Shown piece after piece: positions 26,651 to 35,578 of a stretch of DNA of 64,000 nt; position 1 is the first letter of the stretch; each line of letters starts with the position of its first letter. The position numbers were made by a program, and so were the translations under genes. Below the pieces are notes generated by a model. It did not search any database and was not told where the DNA came from. It worked only from the letters and a program-made list of their open reading frames with translations. Location of the stretch: contig JAIUNU010000006.1 in NCBI GenBank assembly GCA_020161365.1, positions 124,001-188,000 of the forward strand, in the 5' to 3' direction. The DNA is from Pseudomonadota bacterium (GTDB lineage Bacteria > Pseudomonadota > Alphaproteobacteria > Caulobacterales > Caulobacteraceae).

Positions 26651-27421
26651 TCAGCGCCCCTGGAAGACGGGCGGACGCTTTTCGATGAAGGCGCGAACCG
26701 CCTCCTTGGCGTCCTCGCTCTTGGAGAGCTTGTAGGTGTTGCCCTGCTCGTAGCGATAGCCGTCGCGCAGGCTCAGGTTGTCGATGACGTTCAGGCTGTC
26801 CTTGGCCGCCGCAACCGCAACCGGGCTCTTGCTGGCGATTTCCTTGGCGATGCCTCTGGCGTAGTCGAGGAACTCGTCATGCGGAAGCGCTGCTTCGATC
26901 AGCCCCCGGCGATACAGCTCCTGCGCCGGCACCCGCCAGCCGGTCAACACCATGCGGCGGGCCAGCGAGTGAGGGATGAAGCGCAGAGCGTGCTTGGCGC
27001 CGCCAGCCAGGCCGACGTCGATCTCGGGCAGACCGAAAACGGCCTGCTCTGAGGCCACGATGATGTCGCAGCTGGCCACGATGCCAAGACCCGCGCCCAG
27101 CGCGGCGCCATTCACAGCCACGACGATCGGCTTACTGCACTCGACCATCGACCAGCTCATCTCGCGCGCCATGCGCTGGCGGCCAAACGCCGTTCCAAGA
27201 GGCGCATCAGGACCCGGGCGGTTCTTCAAATCGGCGCCGGCGCAGAAGGTCTTGCCCTCGGCGGTCAGGAGCACGGCGCGAACGTCGGCGTTTTCGTTAA
27301 AGGCGTCGAACGCCGCCGTCAGCTCCAGCATCATGTCGACGCTGGCCGAGTTCACCGGCGGATTGGCCAGCGTCACGGTCGCCACGAAGTCTTCGACCTC
27401 AATCTTCAAGCACGACATCAT
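26651..27421 (-). CDS. Enoyl-CoA hydratase/isomerase
   Basis: A 256-aa crotonase with intact oxyanion-hole motifs: FCAGADLKNR and AVNGAALGAGLGIVASCD. In the GLPEIDVGLAGGAKHALRF segment the catalytic-region Glu is kept. It is probably the working hydratase of the pathway, in contrast to the fusion protein encoded next to it. Operator 7 lies upstream, shared with the divergent tandem SDR gene. Confidence 0.9.
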   Translation of the reverse strand: MMSCLKIEVEDFVATVTLANPPVNSASVDMMLELTAAFDAFNENADVRAVLLTAEGKTFCAGADLKNRPGPDAPLGTAFGRQRMAREMSWSMVECSKPIVVAVNGAALGAGLGIVASCDIIVASEQAVFGLPEIDVGLAGGAKHALRFIPHSLARRMVLTGWRVPAQELYRRGLIEAALPHDEFLDYARGIAKEIASKSPVAVAAAKDSLNVIDNLSLRDGYRYEQGNTYKLSKSEDAKEAVRAFIEKRPPVFQGR

Positions 27422-27517
27422 TTGCTCCTTGCCCAGTCATCGGTCGCCGACCGTCTCGCGACCTTGGTAGCCGCTCGCATCGCCCTGGCCTGGGTCCCAC
27501 CGATCCGCCCGCGTCAC

Positions 27518-27531
27518 ATCACATAGGCGAT
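27518..27531. promoter_or_regulatory. Cluster operator copy 7 (hydratase / tandem-SDR promoters)
   Basis: ATCAC-ATAG-GCGAT. The 17-mer ATCACATAGGCGATATT recurs unchanged at copy 8. It lies 97 bp from the hydratase start and 102 bp from the tandem SDR start. Confidence 0.75.
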
Positions 27532-27632
27532 ATTCGAAGGCCGAATGGGCGCCGGCGCGGCGTGCGCAAGGGCGCTGCTAGGTTCTTCGCGAAGGTCGTC
27601 ATCGGCGACGCCAGCAGCGAACAGAGTCCAGA

Positions 27633-29198
27633 ATGACCTCCAAGGGGCAGTCGCGCGTAGTGCTGGTGACCGGTGGCGCGGATGGCATCGGCTGGGCGGC
27701 TTGTCAGCGGTTCGTCCGCGCGGGGGATCGGGTCCTAGTCGCCGACCGAAACGTCGAGCGGGCGCGCGAACGCGCCGCGAGCCTTGGCCCCAATCACCGC
27801 GCGATCGCCATGGACGTCTCCTCGGAAGCGCAGATCTGCGAAGGCTTCGCGCAGGTGTTCAGCGAGTTCGGGCGTCTCGACGTTCTGGTCAACAACGCCG
27901 GTGTCACGGACCCCCAGCCGACCGCCACCCTGGACCAGACCGCGCAGGAGGTCTCCCGGCTGCAGGCGATCAACGTCACGGGCGCCTTCCTGGCCGCGCG
28001 CGAGGCGGGGCGACTGATGATCGCTCAGGGTCACGGCGCGATCATCAACCTGGCTTCCGGCGCGGGGCTAGTGGCCTTGGCCAAGCGCACCAGCTACAGC
28101 GCCAGCAAGGCGGCCGTGATCTCGCTGACGAGAACCCTCGCCTGCGAGTGGGCGGCGAAAGGCGTTCGCGTCAATGCAGTGCTGCCAGGCTACACCCGCA
28201 CGCAGATGGTTCAGGACCAGATTGACGCCGGTCTACTGGATCCCTCGATCGTACTTGGCCGCATTCCGCTGGGTCGGATGGGCGAACCCGAGGAGATGGC
28301 CGAGGGCGTGTTCTTTCTGGCCAGCGAGGCCGCCAGCTATGTCGTCGGCGCCACCCTAGTCGTCGACGGCGCCTACACGATCTATGGCGGCTCTGGGCCT
28401 GCCTCAAGTTCGCCCGCGCCACGCGGCCTTGCCGCCTCACCGCGCATCAGCGCGATCACCGGCGGTGGACGGGGAATCGGCCGCAGCGTCGTGGAGCTGT
28501 TTCAAGCGGCGGGAGATCGATTGCTTGTCATCGAGCGAGACCCGGACGGCGCCATGGCGCTGGCGGCGGAGTTGGGCGACCAACATATTGTTGTTCAAGC
28601 CGACATCACCGACGGCGCGGCGCTGGAAGCGGCCTTCGACCAAGCCAAAGCCCGCTGGGGTCGACTGGACGTTCTGATCAACAACGCCGGCGCCGCCGAC
28701 GTCTTCAAGCCGACCCTAGACCAGACCGTCGAGGACTTCACCAGCGTCTACAACGTCAACTTCAGCGGTCCGCTGGCGACGGCGAAGGCCGCTGCGCCTC
28801 TAATGGGTCCGGGCGGCGCCATCGTGAACCTCGGCTCGATCGCTGGTCTGGGCGCCCTGCCCCGGCGCAACGCCTACTGCGCGGCCAAGGCCGCCGTCAC
28901 CATGATGACCCGCAGCCTGGCGTGCGAGTGGGGCCCCGCTGGCATCCGCGTGAATACGGTCGCGCCCGGCTATATCGAGACGCCCGCCGTTCTGGCCCTG
29001 AAGTCCGGGGGACGCGCTCAGTTCGACAAGATCCGACGCCGGGCGCCCGTTGGGCGCTTGGGCGCCCCGCTGGAAGTCGCCCGCACTATCGCGTTCCTGA
29101 CCTCCCCGGCCGCTAGCTACATCACCGGCGCCACGCTGGCCGTCGACGGCGGCTGGACCGCTTTCGGCGACGCCGGCGACGCCAACGACCTTCTGTAA
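27633..29198 (+). CDS. Tandem SDR-SDR fusion dehydrogenase
   Basis: A 521-aa protein made of two complete SDR domains joined by a Ser/Ala/Pro linker (GSGPASSSPAPRGL, about 251-264). Domain 1 has TGGADGIG, NNAG and YSASK. Domain 2 has TGGGRGIG, NNAG, Ser in NLGSIAG and YCAAK. Both therefore look catalytically complete. SDRs are usually dimers or tetramers, so the fusion may fix a pseudo-dimer or couple two oxidation steps. It is followed 26 bp later by the SnoaL-like gene in the same operon. Confidence 0.9.
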   Translation: MTSKGQSRVVLVTGGADGIGWAACQRFVRAGDRVLVADRNVERARERAASLGPNHRAIAMDVSSEAQICEGFAQVFSEFGRLDVLVNNAGVTDPQPTATLDQTAQEVSRLQAINVTGAFLAAREAGRLMIAQGHGAIINLASGAGLVALAKRTSYSASKAAVISLTRTLACEWAAKGVRVNAVLPGYTRTQMVQDQIDAGLLDPSIVLGRIPLGRMGEPEEMAEGVFFLASEAASYVVGATLVVDGAYTIYGGSGPASSSPAPRGLAASPRISAITGGGRGIGRSVVELFQAAGDRLLVIERDPDGAMALAAELGDQHIVVQADITDGAALEAAFDQAKARWGRLDVLINNAGAADVFKPTLDQTVEDFTSVYNVNFSGPLATAKAAAPLMGPGGAIVNLGSIAGLGALPRRNAYCAAKAAVTMMTRSLACEWGPAGIRVNTVAPGYIETPAVLALKSGGRAQFDKIRRRAPVGRLGAPLEVARTIAFLTSPAASYITGATLAVDGGWTAFGDAGDANDLL

Positions 29199-29224
29199 CC
29201 CCCGTTTAGTTCGCGAGGCCTCCC

Positions 29225-29755
29225 ATGGCGGACCAACCCAATCTTCAGCAACTGTGGGACAGCGAGCAGATCCGACAGTGTCTCTATCGCTATTGCCGCG
29301 GTATCGACCGGATGGACGAAGCCGTTCTGCGCTCAGTGGCTTGGCCGGAAGGTCCGGACCAGCACGGCTCCTTCCAGGGCACGGCGTCCGAGTTCGTCGA
29401 TTGGGCCCTGAAAATTCTGCCACACGTCGAACGCGGCGTGCATCAGGTCCACAACGTCATGATCGACTTCGACGGCGATACCGCTGCGTCGGTCGAGTCG
29501 GTGTTCACCGCGCTGCACCGGCAGCCCGACGACGACGGCTCTTTGGTCGTCCTGCACATGTGCGGCCGTTATTTGGACCGGTTCGAGAAGCGCGACGGCG
29601 AATGGCGTATCGCCGCGCGACAGGTGATCTTCGACTGGATCGAGAAGTATGCGCCGACGCCCGGCGCCCACCCTGAACGTTTCGGCGCCCGCACGCCGGT
29701 CGGTGGCCGCTATCCGAACGATCCGCTCTACACCTTCCTGGGCGAGAGCCGCTGA
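29225..29755 (+). CDS. SnoaL/NTF2-like protein
   Basis: A 176-aa cone-shaped NTF2-like fold inferred from IRQCLYRYCRGIDRMDEAVLRSV at the N terminus and the late VVLHMCGRYLDRFEKRDGEWRIAARQVIFDW. Relatives include ketosteroid-isomerase-like and polyketide cyclase-like proteins, often found in steroid and aromatic degradation clusters. Chemistry cannot be assigned. It is co-transcribed with the tandem SDR and followed by a terminator. Confidence 0.75.
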   Translation: MADQPNLQQLWDSEQIRQCLYRYCRGIDRMDEAVLRSVAWPEGPDQHGSFQGTASEFVDWALKILPHVERGVHQVHNVMIDFDGDTAASVESVFTALHRQPDDDGSLVVLHMCGRYLDRFEKRDGEWRIAARQVIFDWIEKYAPTPGAHPERFGARTPVGGRYPNDPLYTFLGESR

Positions 29756-29763
29756 GTTTAGAC

Positions 29764-29786
29764 GGGGCGCGCCGGTGGCGCGCCCC
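29764..29786. terminator. Terminator hairpin between convergent genes
   Basis: GGGGCGCGCC-GGT-GGCGCGCCCC is a perfect 10-bp stem between the SnoaL-like and second monooxygenase genes. There is no T-run. Confidence 0.55.
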
Positions 29787-29805
29787 GGACGGTCTCGGGA
29801 CAGCG

Positions 29806-31428
29806 TCAGCGCGCTGTGAAACGACACCCTTCATAGCCGGCCGCCGCCACGCCTGCGCAAACCTCGGCATAGCGGTTGAGGCCCCCGGCGAAGACGAAAA
29901 AGCCTCGCGGCTTCCCCTCGATATTGGTCCCCGTGTACCAGGTGTCGGCCTTTACATAGAGGGTTCGGTCAGCGATCTCGCCGACGGTCTGACTCCACCG
30001 CGCCTCCGCTTCCGCCGTGGCCTCGACAGTGGTCAGACCCCGGCGGCGCATGTGCAGGATGCAATCCACCACCCAGTCGACATTCAGCTCGTCCAACCGG
30101 ATGTAGTTGGCCAGGATCGAGGGCCCGTTCGGGCCACCGATAATGAACAGGTTCGGGAACCCGTGCATCAGCAGAGCCAGGTATGATCTTGGTCCATCGC
30201 GCCAGGCGTCGCTTAGCTTGAGGCCGTCTCGTCCGGTGATGTCGATGGCCAACATCGGACCGGTCAAGGCGTCGTACCCGGTGGCCATGATGATGACGTC
30301 CAGGGGGATCTCGCGCTCAGCCGTGCGCAGACCCGCGTCGGTGAACTCGGTGATCGGCTCCTCGAAGCAGTCCACCAACGAGACATGCGGCAGATTGAAG
30401 GCCTCATAGTAGTTCGTGTCGAGGCATGGCCGGCGCGCATAGATGGGATAGCCGCGCGGTTTCAGCTTTTCGGCCGTGACAGGATCGTTGACGGTCTGGC
30501 TGATCTTGTCGCGCACGAAGTCGGCGACGATCTCATTGGCGGAGGCGTTGGTCAGAAGATCCGAGAACAGCCCCAGGAAATGGAGCGCGCCCTTGGCCCA
30601 GGCCTCCTCCATGAGCTCGTTGCGCTCTTCGACCGGAATGCTGAACAGCGGACGCGTCGACAGCGGCCGAACCCCGCCGGTGAAGGTGGTGCGCGCTACG
30701 GCCCGCAGTCCGGCCATGTTGGCTTTCAGTTGAGCGGCATAGTCCTCGGACACCGCCTTGTTGCGCATAGGCAAGGTGAAGCTGGGCGTACGCTGAAAGA
30801 CCGTCAACGACTGGCATGTCTCGGCGACCACAGGGACAATCTGAATACCGGAGGATCCGGTGCCTACGACGCCCACGCGCTTCCCATGGAAGTCGACCGC
30901 GTGATGTGGCCACTTGCCCGAACGGTATAGCTCGCCCTTGAACCGATCTGCGCCAGGAATGTCGACAGGCTTGGGCAGCGACAGCGGTCCTGTCGCCATG
31001 ACCAAGTACTCGGCCTCAAAACGCTGCCCCTGCTCGGAGTCCAGAATCCAAACGCTGCGCGCATCGTCGAAGGTGATCCGCTCGACCCGGGTGTTGAACC
31101 GGTAGGCCGAACGCAGGTCCAGTTTGTCGGCGACAAAGTTGGCGTAGGCCAGGATCTCGGATCCGGCCGCGAAAACCTCGCTCCAGGTCCATTCCTGCTC
31201 GATCGCTTCGGAGAAGGCGTAGCTGTAGTCGATGCTGGTCACATCGCAACGCGCGCCGGGATAGCGGTTCCAGTACCAGGTTCCGCCCACATCGCCGCCG
31301 GCTTCCAAGCCGACCACCGAGAGGCCTTCGCCGCGCAGCCTATGGACGGCGTAGAGGCCGCCAAACCCTGCGCCTACGACGATCGCCTGCACGCGCTGGG
31401 CTTGCCCTTCGGCAGTGTTGATGTCCAT
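29806..31428 (-). CDS. Second Baeyer-Villiger-type flavin monooxygenase with altered fingerprint
   Basis: A 540-aa paralogue of the protein encoded at 7773-9443. It has GAGFGG, GGTWYWNRYPGARCD, the fingerprint FKGELYRSGKWP (163-174), VVGTGSSGIQ and MATGYDALTG. The conserved His of FxGxxxHxxxWP is Arg169 here. The motif layout and sequence are so similar to the first that a duplication is likely, yet the fingerprint residue differs (Leu against Arg), so they may use different substrates. It is divergent from the MFS gene across operator 8. Confidence 0.87.
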   Translation of the reverse strand: MDINTAEGQAQRVQAIVVGAGFGGLYAVHRLRGEGLSVVGLEAGGDVGGTWYWNRYPGARCDVTSIDYSYAFSEAIEQEWTWSEVFAAGSEILAYANFVADKLDLRSAYRFNTRVERITFDDARSVWILDSEQGQRFEAEYLVMATGPLSLPKPVDIPGADRFKGELYRSGKWPHHAVDFHGKRVGVVGTGSSGIQIVPVVAETCQSLTVFQRTPSFTLPMRNKAVSEDYAAQLKANMAGLRAVARTTFTGGVRPLSTRPLFSIPVEERNELMEEAWAKGALHFLGLFSDLLTNASANEIVADFVRDKISQTVNDPVTAEKLKPRGYPIYARRPCLDTNYYEAFNLPHVSLVDCFEEPITEFTDAGLRTAEREIPLDVIIMATGYDALTGPMLAIDITGRDGLKLSDAWRDGPRSYLALLMHGFPNLFIIGGPNGPSILANYIRLDELNVDWVVDCILHMRRRGLTTVEATAEAEARWSQTVGEIADRTLYVKADTWYTGTNIEGKPRGFFVFAGGLNRYAEVCAGVAAAGYEGCRFTAR

Positions 31429-31512
31429 GGCGCGACGACTCCTTCAGCGATGAAGCCACTCGTCGACGGGGCTATCGCGCGCTCAAGGCAAAAAGGCCGA
31501 TCCGCGAGGAAG

Positions 31513-31526
31513 ATCACATAGGCGAT
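31513..31526. promoter_or_regulatory. Cluster operator copy 8 (monooxygenase 2 / MFS promoters)
   Basis: ATCAC-ATAG-GCGAT, identical to copy 7 including the flanking ATT. It lies 85 bp from the monooxygenase start and 84 bp from the MFS start. Confidence 0.75.
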
Positions 31527-31609
31527 ATTGCCCCCAGGAGGGTCCGCGCCGCGCCCTGGCGGTCCGCAGCCCCTAGCGTCCGCATCCCAGACGATGCCGC
31601 GAGCGGGAC

Positions 31610-32938
31610 ATGCCTGACCACAACCCAACCGAATCCGAGACGTCGCTCGCGCAGGGATCGGAGCGCTATCGCCGATACGCGCTGGCTCTTCTGATGCTGA
31701 TCTATGCGCTCAACATGCTTGATCGCCAGATCATCACCATTCTGGCCGAGCCCATGAAGGCCGACCTGAATTTGGCCGACTGGCAGATCGGCGCGGTCAG
31801 CGGGCTGGCCTTCGCGCTATTCTATTCGGCCGTCGGCCTGCCGATCGCGCGTTTCGCCGACAAGGGTGATCGCGTTCGCCTGATCGCCATCTCCCTTGCG
31901 GTCTGGAGCGCCTTCACCGCAGTCTGTGGACTGGCGCGCACGTTCCCGCAACTGATCCTGGCGCGCATAGGCGTCGGGGTCGGCGAAGCCGGTTGCACGC
32001 CCGCCGCCCACTCGCTGATCACCGAGTTCACGCCACGCGCCAAGCTCGCTTCGGCCCTGGCGTTCTATTCGCTAGGCATCCCGCTGGGCTCGCTGCTGGG
32101 CCTGGCGGTCGGCGGTCTTCTAGTCGACGCGATGGGCTGGCGCGCCGCCTTCATTCTCGCCGGCCTCCCCGGGATCGGCGTCGCGGTGATCGCAAGCAAG
32201 ACGCTACGCGAGCCCCGGCGACAACGCGCCAAGCTGGAGCAAGCCGAAAGCCAAATGGTCTCGCTGAAGGCGGCCTTGACCGAACTTCGGAAACAACCCG
32301 CCTTCTGGCTAATCGCCCTGGCCGCCGCGCTGACGTCGTTCTCCTACTATGGTCAGTCGGCGTTTTTCGGTTCGGTCTTTCTCCGCAACCATGGCGCCGT
32401 TCTGAAGCAGTTCGGCGCTGAGCTGGGTCTTGGCCCGGCAGGCTTGGCGGGCTTAACGCTGGGCTTGGCGATCGGGATCAGCGCGGGTGCTGGCACCTTA
32501 CTCGGCGGAAAGCTGGCGGACCGTGCGGCGCGGTCGGGTATTTCCGGCTACGCCAAGCAGCCCATGGCGGTCCTGCTCGCATCGACCCCATTCCTGGGCC
32601 TTACGCCCTTCATGCCAAACTTCCTGCTGGCCCTGGTGACCCTCGCCGCAGGGGTGTTCCTGCACGCCATGGCCTATGGCCCCACCTTCGCTTCGGTTCA
32701 GGTCCTGGCCACACCCCGCGTCCGCGCCACGGCGTCGGCGATCCTGTTCTTCCTGACCAGCCTTATCGGCCTGGGACTCGGTCCGCTCGCGGTGGGGGTC
32801 GTCAGCGATCTTCTTCGCGCCAGCCTTGGACCCGTTCAAAGCCTCAACATCGCCTGCGCGGGCGCTTCGATCACAATGGTCGCGTCCGTGGTTTGCTTTG
32901 GCTTCGCGGCTAAGAGAATGAACAGCGAAGCAGGCTGA
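31610..32938 (+). CDS. MFS transporter (spinster-like)
   Basis: A 442-aa inner membrane permease with 12 predicted membrane segments. LNMLDRQIITILAEPMKADLNLADWQIG at the start is the signature of spinster-type MFS proteins common in alphaproteobacterial catabolic clusters, and GVGVGEAG follows in segment 4. It is probably the inner-membrane counterpart of the TonB receptor for substrate entry. It is the last gene of the cluster; the tRNA 3'-end copy lies 156 bp downstream. Confidence 0.88.
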   Translation: MPDHNPTESETSLAQGSERYRRYALALLMLIYALNMLDRQIITILAEPMKADLNLADWQIGAVSGLAFALFYSAVGLPIARFADKGDRVRLIAISLAVWSAFTAVCGLARTFPQLILARIGVGVGEAGCTPAAHSLITEFTPRAKLASALAFYSLGIPLGSLLGLAVGGLLVDAMGWRAAFILAGLPGIGVAVIASKTLREPRRQRAKLEQAESQMVSLKAALTELRKQPAFWLIALAAALTSFSYYGQSAFFGSVFLRNHGAVLKQFGAELGLGPAGLAGLTLGLAIGISAGAGTLLGGKLADRAARSGISGYAKQPMAVLLASTPFLGLTPFMPNFLLALVTLAAGVFLHAMAYGPTFASVQVLATPRVRATASAILFFLTSLIGLGLGPLAVGVVSDLLRASLGPVQSLNIACAGASITMVASVVCFGFAAKRMNSEAG

Positions 32939-33093
32939 TTGAACCATAGCGCCGAATTCCGCCGGAGGCGGTGCGATGACGCCGTCCAATATGCAGCAAG
33001 GGTTGGGTCCCACGGTCGTCTTTCCTGCCAGCCCGTGACCCAAGGCGTCAGGCTCGTCACCGCCTCGCTTCGAGGCGAAGGCACGGCCTGACG

Positions 33094-33119
33094 CAGGTTC
33101 AATCCCCGTCGTATCCACC
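33094..33119 (+). repeat. Near-copy of tRNA-Val 3' end (candidate attachment site)
   Basis: These 26 bp match 2240-2265 of tRNA-Val at 24 positions, covering the T-loop arm and the acceptor 3' strand through ACC. No 5' half of a tRNA can be drawn upstream: there is no GGATACG acceptor strand in the preceding 90 bp. The T-stem also has an A-C mismatch. A lone tRNA 3' end in the same orientation is the usual trace of site-specific integration. Confidence 0.6.
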
Positions 33120-33153
33120 GTTTCTTCTTCCTGTGCGTCTAGCACCCTTTGCT

Positions 33154-34344
33154 TCAGGCCTTTCGATTCCGGCTGGCCAGTTGCAGACCTGTGGCGATCG
33201 CCGCGAGCCCCCCGCCGAGGGCCGACACTGAAATCCATCCTCCCCAGGACCAGAGCTGCGTGGCGGCGGCCGAGCCGACCGCGCCGCCTACAAACATCGC
33301 GCCCATAAAGATCGTGTTCAATCGCGCCCGGGCCTCAGGACGGAGGGCGTAGACGATATGCTGGTTTGAGATCAAAGCGCTCTGAACGCCGAAATCCAAA
33401 AGGATGACGCCAACGACCAAGCCGGCGATCGAGTTCCACAGCCCGAACACCGCCCAGGCCACGAGGGCGTGGATGGCGCCCAGCGCGATCATGGCGCGGG
33501 GCCCGTGGTTATCGGCGATCCGCCCGGCGATCGGCGCGGTCAGGACGCCGACAGCGCCAACCAACCCGAACAGCCCCGCGACATCGGCGCCCAGCCCGAA
33601 TGGCGGCTGCTGAAGGCGAAACGCCAGGATGGTCCAGAAGGCGCTGAAGGCGGCGAACAGCAGCGCCTGGGTGATCGCCGCCAGGCGCAGACCGGGCAGC
33701 GCCGACCACAGCTGGACGAGCGACCGCAGCAAGGCGGCGTAGGTCAGATCGGTTTCGGGCCTGCTGGCCGGCAGGCAGGCGGCCATCCAGAGCCCTACGG
33801 CCAGAGCCAGGGGCGCGGCCAACCAGAACATCTCGCGCCAACCGGCGTGCGCGGCCACGAACCCCGCAAGGGTACGGCTCAGCAGAATACCGCACAGGAC
33901 ACCCGACATCACCACGCCGACCACGGCGCCGCGCCGCTCGGGCTGCGCCAGGTGGGCCGCGAACGGCACGACCTGCTGAGCCACGGTGGCGGCCGCGCCC
34001 ACGACCAAGGACGCCAAGATGATCAAGGCCGCGCTGGGCGCCGCTGCGGCGGCGATCAGGGCCAGCGTCAAAACCAGGAACTGGATGACGATCAGACGCC
34101 GACGTTCGAGCAGATCCCCCAGCGGCGCCAGAAAGAAAAGCCCCGCCGCGTAACCCAACTGCGTCACGGTCGGGATGAGCCCCGCCAGTCCGCCGCGCAG
34201 GTCTCGCTCCATCAGGCCCAGCATGGGCTGGCTATAGTAGATATTGGCCACGGCGACGCCGGCCGCCACGGCCATCGTGAAAGTCAAACCCTTGCCCAGA
34301 CCGTTTTCGGCCGCCTCGGCGGGTGATTGAGCGAACATCCTCAT
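33154..34344 (-). CDS. MFS transporter (DHA1 drug/metabolite efflux type)
   Basis: A 396-aa protein with 12 predicted membrane segments. [17 protein letters not shown] near the N terminus and [23 protein letters not shown] (motif A region) are typical of DHA1-type exporters. I chose the ATG at 34344 with GGGAGA upstream. It is divergent from a LysR regulator, a common arrangement where the regulator controls the exporter in response to its substrate. Confidence 0.85.
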   Translation of the reverse strand: MRMFAQSPAEAAENGLGKGLTFTMAVAAGVAVANIYYSQPMLGLMERDLRGGLAGLIPTVTQLGYAAGLFFLAPLGDLLERRRLIVIQFLVLTLALIAAAAAPSAALIILASLVVGAAATVAQQVVPFAAHLAQPERRGAVVGVVMSGVLCGILLSRTLAGFVAAHAGWREMFWLAAPLALAVGLWMAACLPASRPETDLTYAALLRSLVQLWSALPGLRLAAITQALLFAAFSAFWTILAFRLQQPPFGLGADVAGLFGLVGAVGVLTAPIAGRIADNHGPRAMIALGAIHALVAWAVFGLWNSIAGLVVGVILLDFGVQSALISNQHIVYALRPEARARLNTIFMGAMFVGGAVGSAAATQLWSWGGWISVSALGGGLAAIATGLQLASRNRKA

Positions 34345-34451
34345 GAAATGTCTCCCGGCAACCTCTGCGCGTTGCGGGAAGGACATGGATTATCTCTCAA
34401 TGATGCAGTAGTGGTGCGACACAAGAAGCCGACATAACGGATTTCGATATA

Positions 34452-35339
34452 ATGGAGCTCGCTGATCTAGCTGTGTTCGTCGAAGCCGCGCAGGCCGGCA
34501 GCCTCGCCGCCGCGGGGCGTCGCCTTGGCGTCACCCCGATGGCCGCTTCGCGTCGACTGGCGGCTCTGGAAGCCGAACTCTCAGTACGCCTCGTTCATCG
34601 CACCACGCGTTCACTATCACTGACCCCAGAGGGCGAAGCCTTTCTGCCGCACGCCCAAGCCATCCTCGACCAGGAGGCCGAAGGTCGCGCGGCGGTGCGT
34701 CCAGCCAAGGCCGGCGCATCGGGATTGTTACGCATCACCGCCTCGGTGCCGTTCGGGCGCAAGATCGTCACGCCGATGATGGCGAGCTTCTTGCGCGACA
34801 ATCCTGACCTGCGCGCCGAGTTGTTGCTGACCGACGGGATGGTCGACATCGCCGCCCAAGGTATCGACCTGGCCTTGAGGATCGGCCCGTTGCGCGACAG
34901 CACCCTCGTCGCTCGCCGCCTGGCGGACAATCCGCGCGGTCTTTACGCCTCGCCTCGCTATCTCGAGCGATGCGGAACGCCCAAGATCATGACCGACCTC
35001 GCTGCTCACGAATGCCTGCTGCTGCCCGGCATGACCCAGTGGACATTCGAAAGCGGCGACAAGGCGGTGCAACAGCGCGTTTCAGGACGCTTTACGGCTG
35101 ATAGTTTCGAGGCGCTGCAACAGTCCGCGATCGAGGGCCAGGGAATTGTTCGCCTCTCGGCCTGGAACGTTCAGGATGACCTCGCCAGTCACCGGCTGAT
35201 GGAAATCACCCTCAGCGACGTCGTGATCCCGGAGCAATCAGTGTGGGCGGTCTATCCCACAACCCGCTTCGTGCCGGCCAAGGTCCGTTTGTTCGTCGAC
35301 GCTTTTCAAGCGTATCTGCGAGCGCAAAGGACACGATGA
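34452..35339 (+). CDS. LysR-family transcriptional regulator
   Basis: A 295-aa regulator. The N-terminal winged helix (MELADLAVFVEAAQAGSLAAAGRRLGVTPMAASRRLAALEAEL) is followed by the LysR substrate-binding domain. The CrgA-like pattern with LALRIGPLRDSTLVARRL is common. It is divergent from the MFS exporter (107 bp between starts) and probably controls it. Confidence 0.88.
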   Translation: MELADLAVFVEAAQAGSLAAAGRRLGVTPMAASRRLAALEAELSVRLVHRTTRSLSLTPEGEAFLPHAQAILDQEAEGRAAVRPAKAGASGLLRITASVPFGRKIVTPMMASFLRDNPDLRAELLLTDGMVDIAAQGIDLALRIGPLRDSTLVARRLADNPRGLYASPRYLERCGTPKIMTDLAAHECLLLPGMTQWTFESGDKAVQQRVSGRFTADSFEALQQSAIEGQGIVRLSAWNVQDDLASHRLMEITLSDVVIPEQSVWAVYPTTRFVPAKVRLFVDAFQAYLRAQRTR

Positions 35340-35578
35340 CGATAGGGTCGGCATCAGCTTAAAATTTCAAGTTGTGGTGAATGCTGTTACAGCGGTCGCG
35401 ATAGCGGGATAATTCAAACCCGAATCAGAGTTGAGTGATCGCATGATGCAATCGTTTCCCTGGTTGCGCTGCGCGGCGCGTAGGGGCCCGGGGCATTCAC
35501 AGCAAGTGTCATCCACCGTTCGGTTACCTCAAACCTCCTGCTTTCGTTTAATTCAGACCAGACTGCCGAAAGAACAGT

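Noticed and set aside
33019..33120. A complete second tRNA at the 3'-end copy
   Set aside because: No acceptor 5' strand, D-arm or anticodon stem can be folded upstream, and the T-stem has a mismatch; only the 3' part is present.
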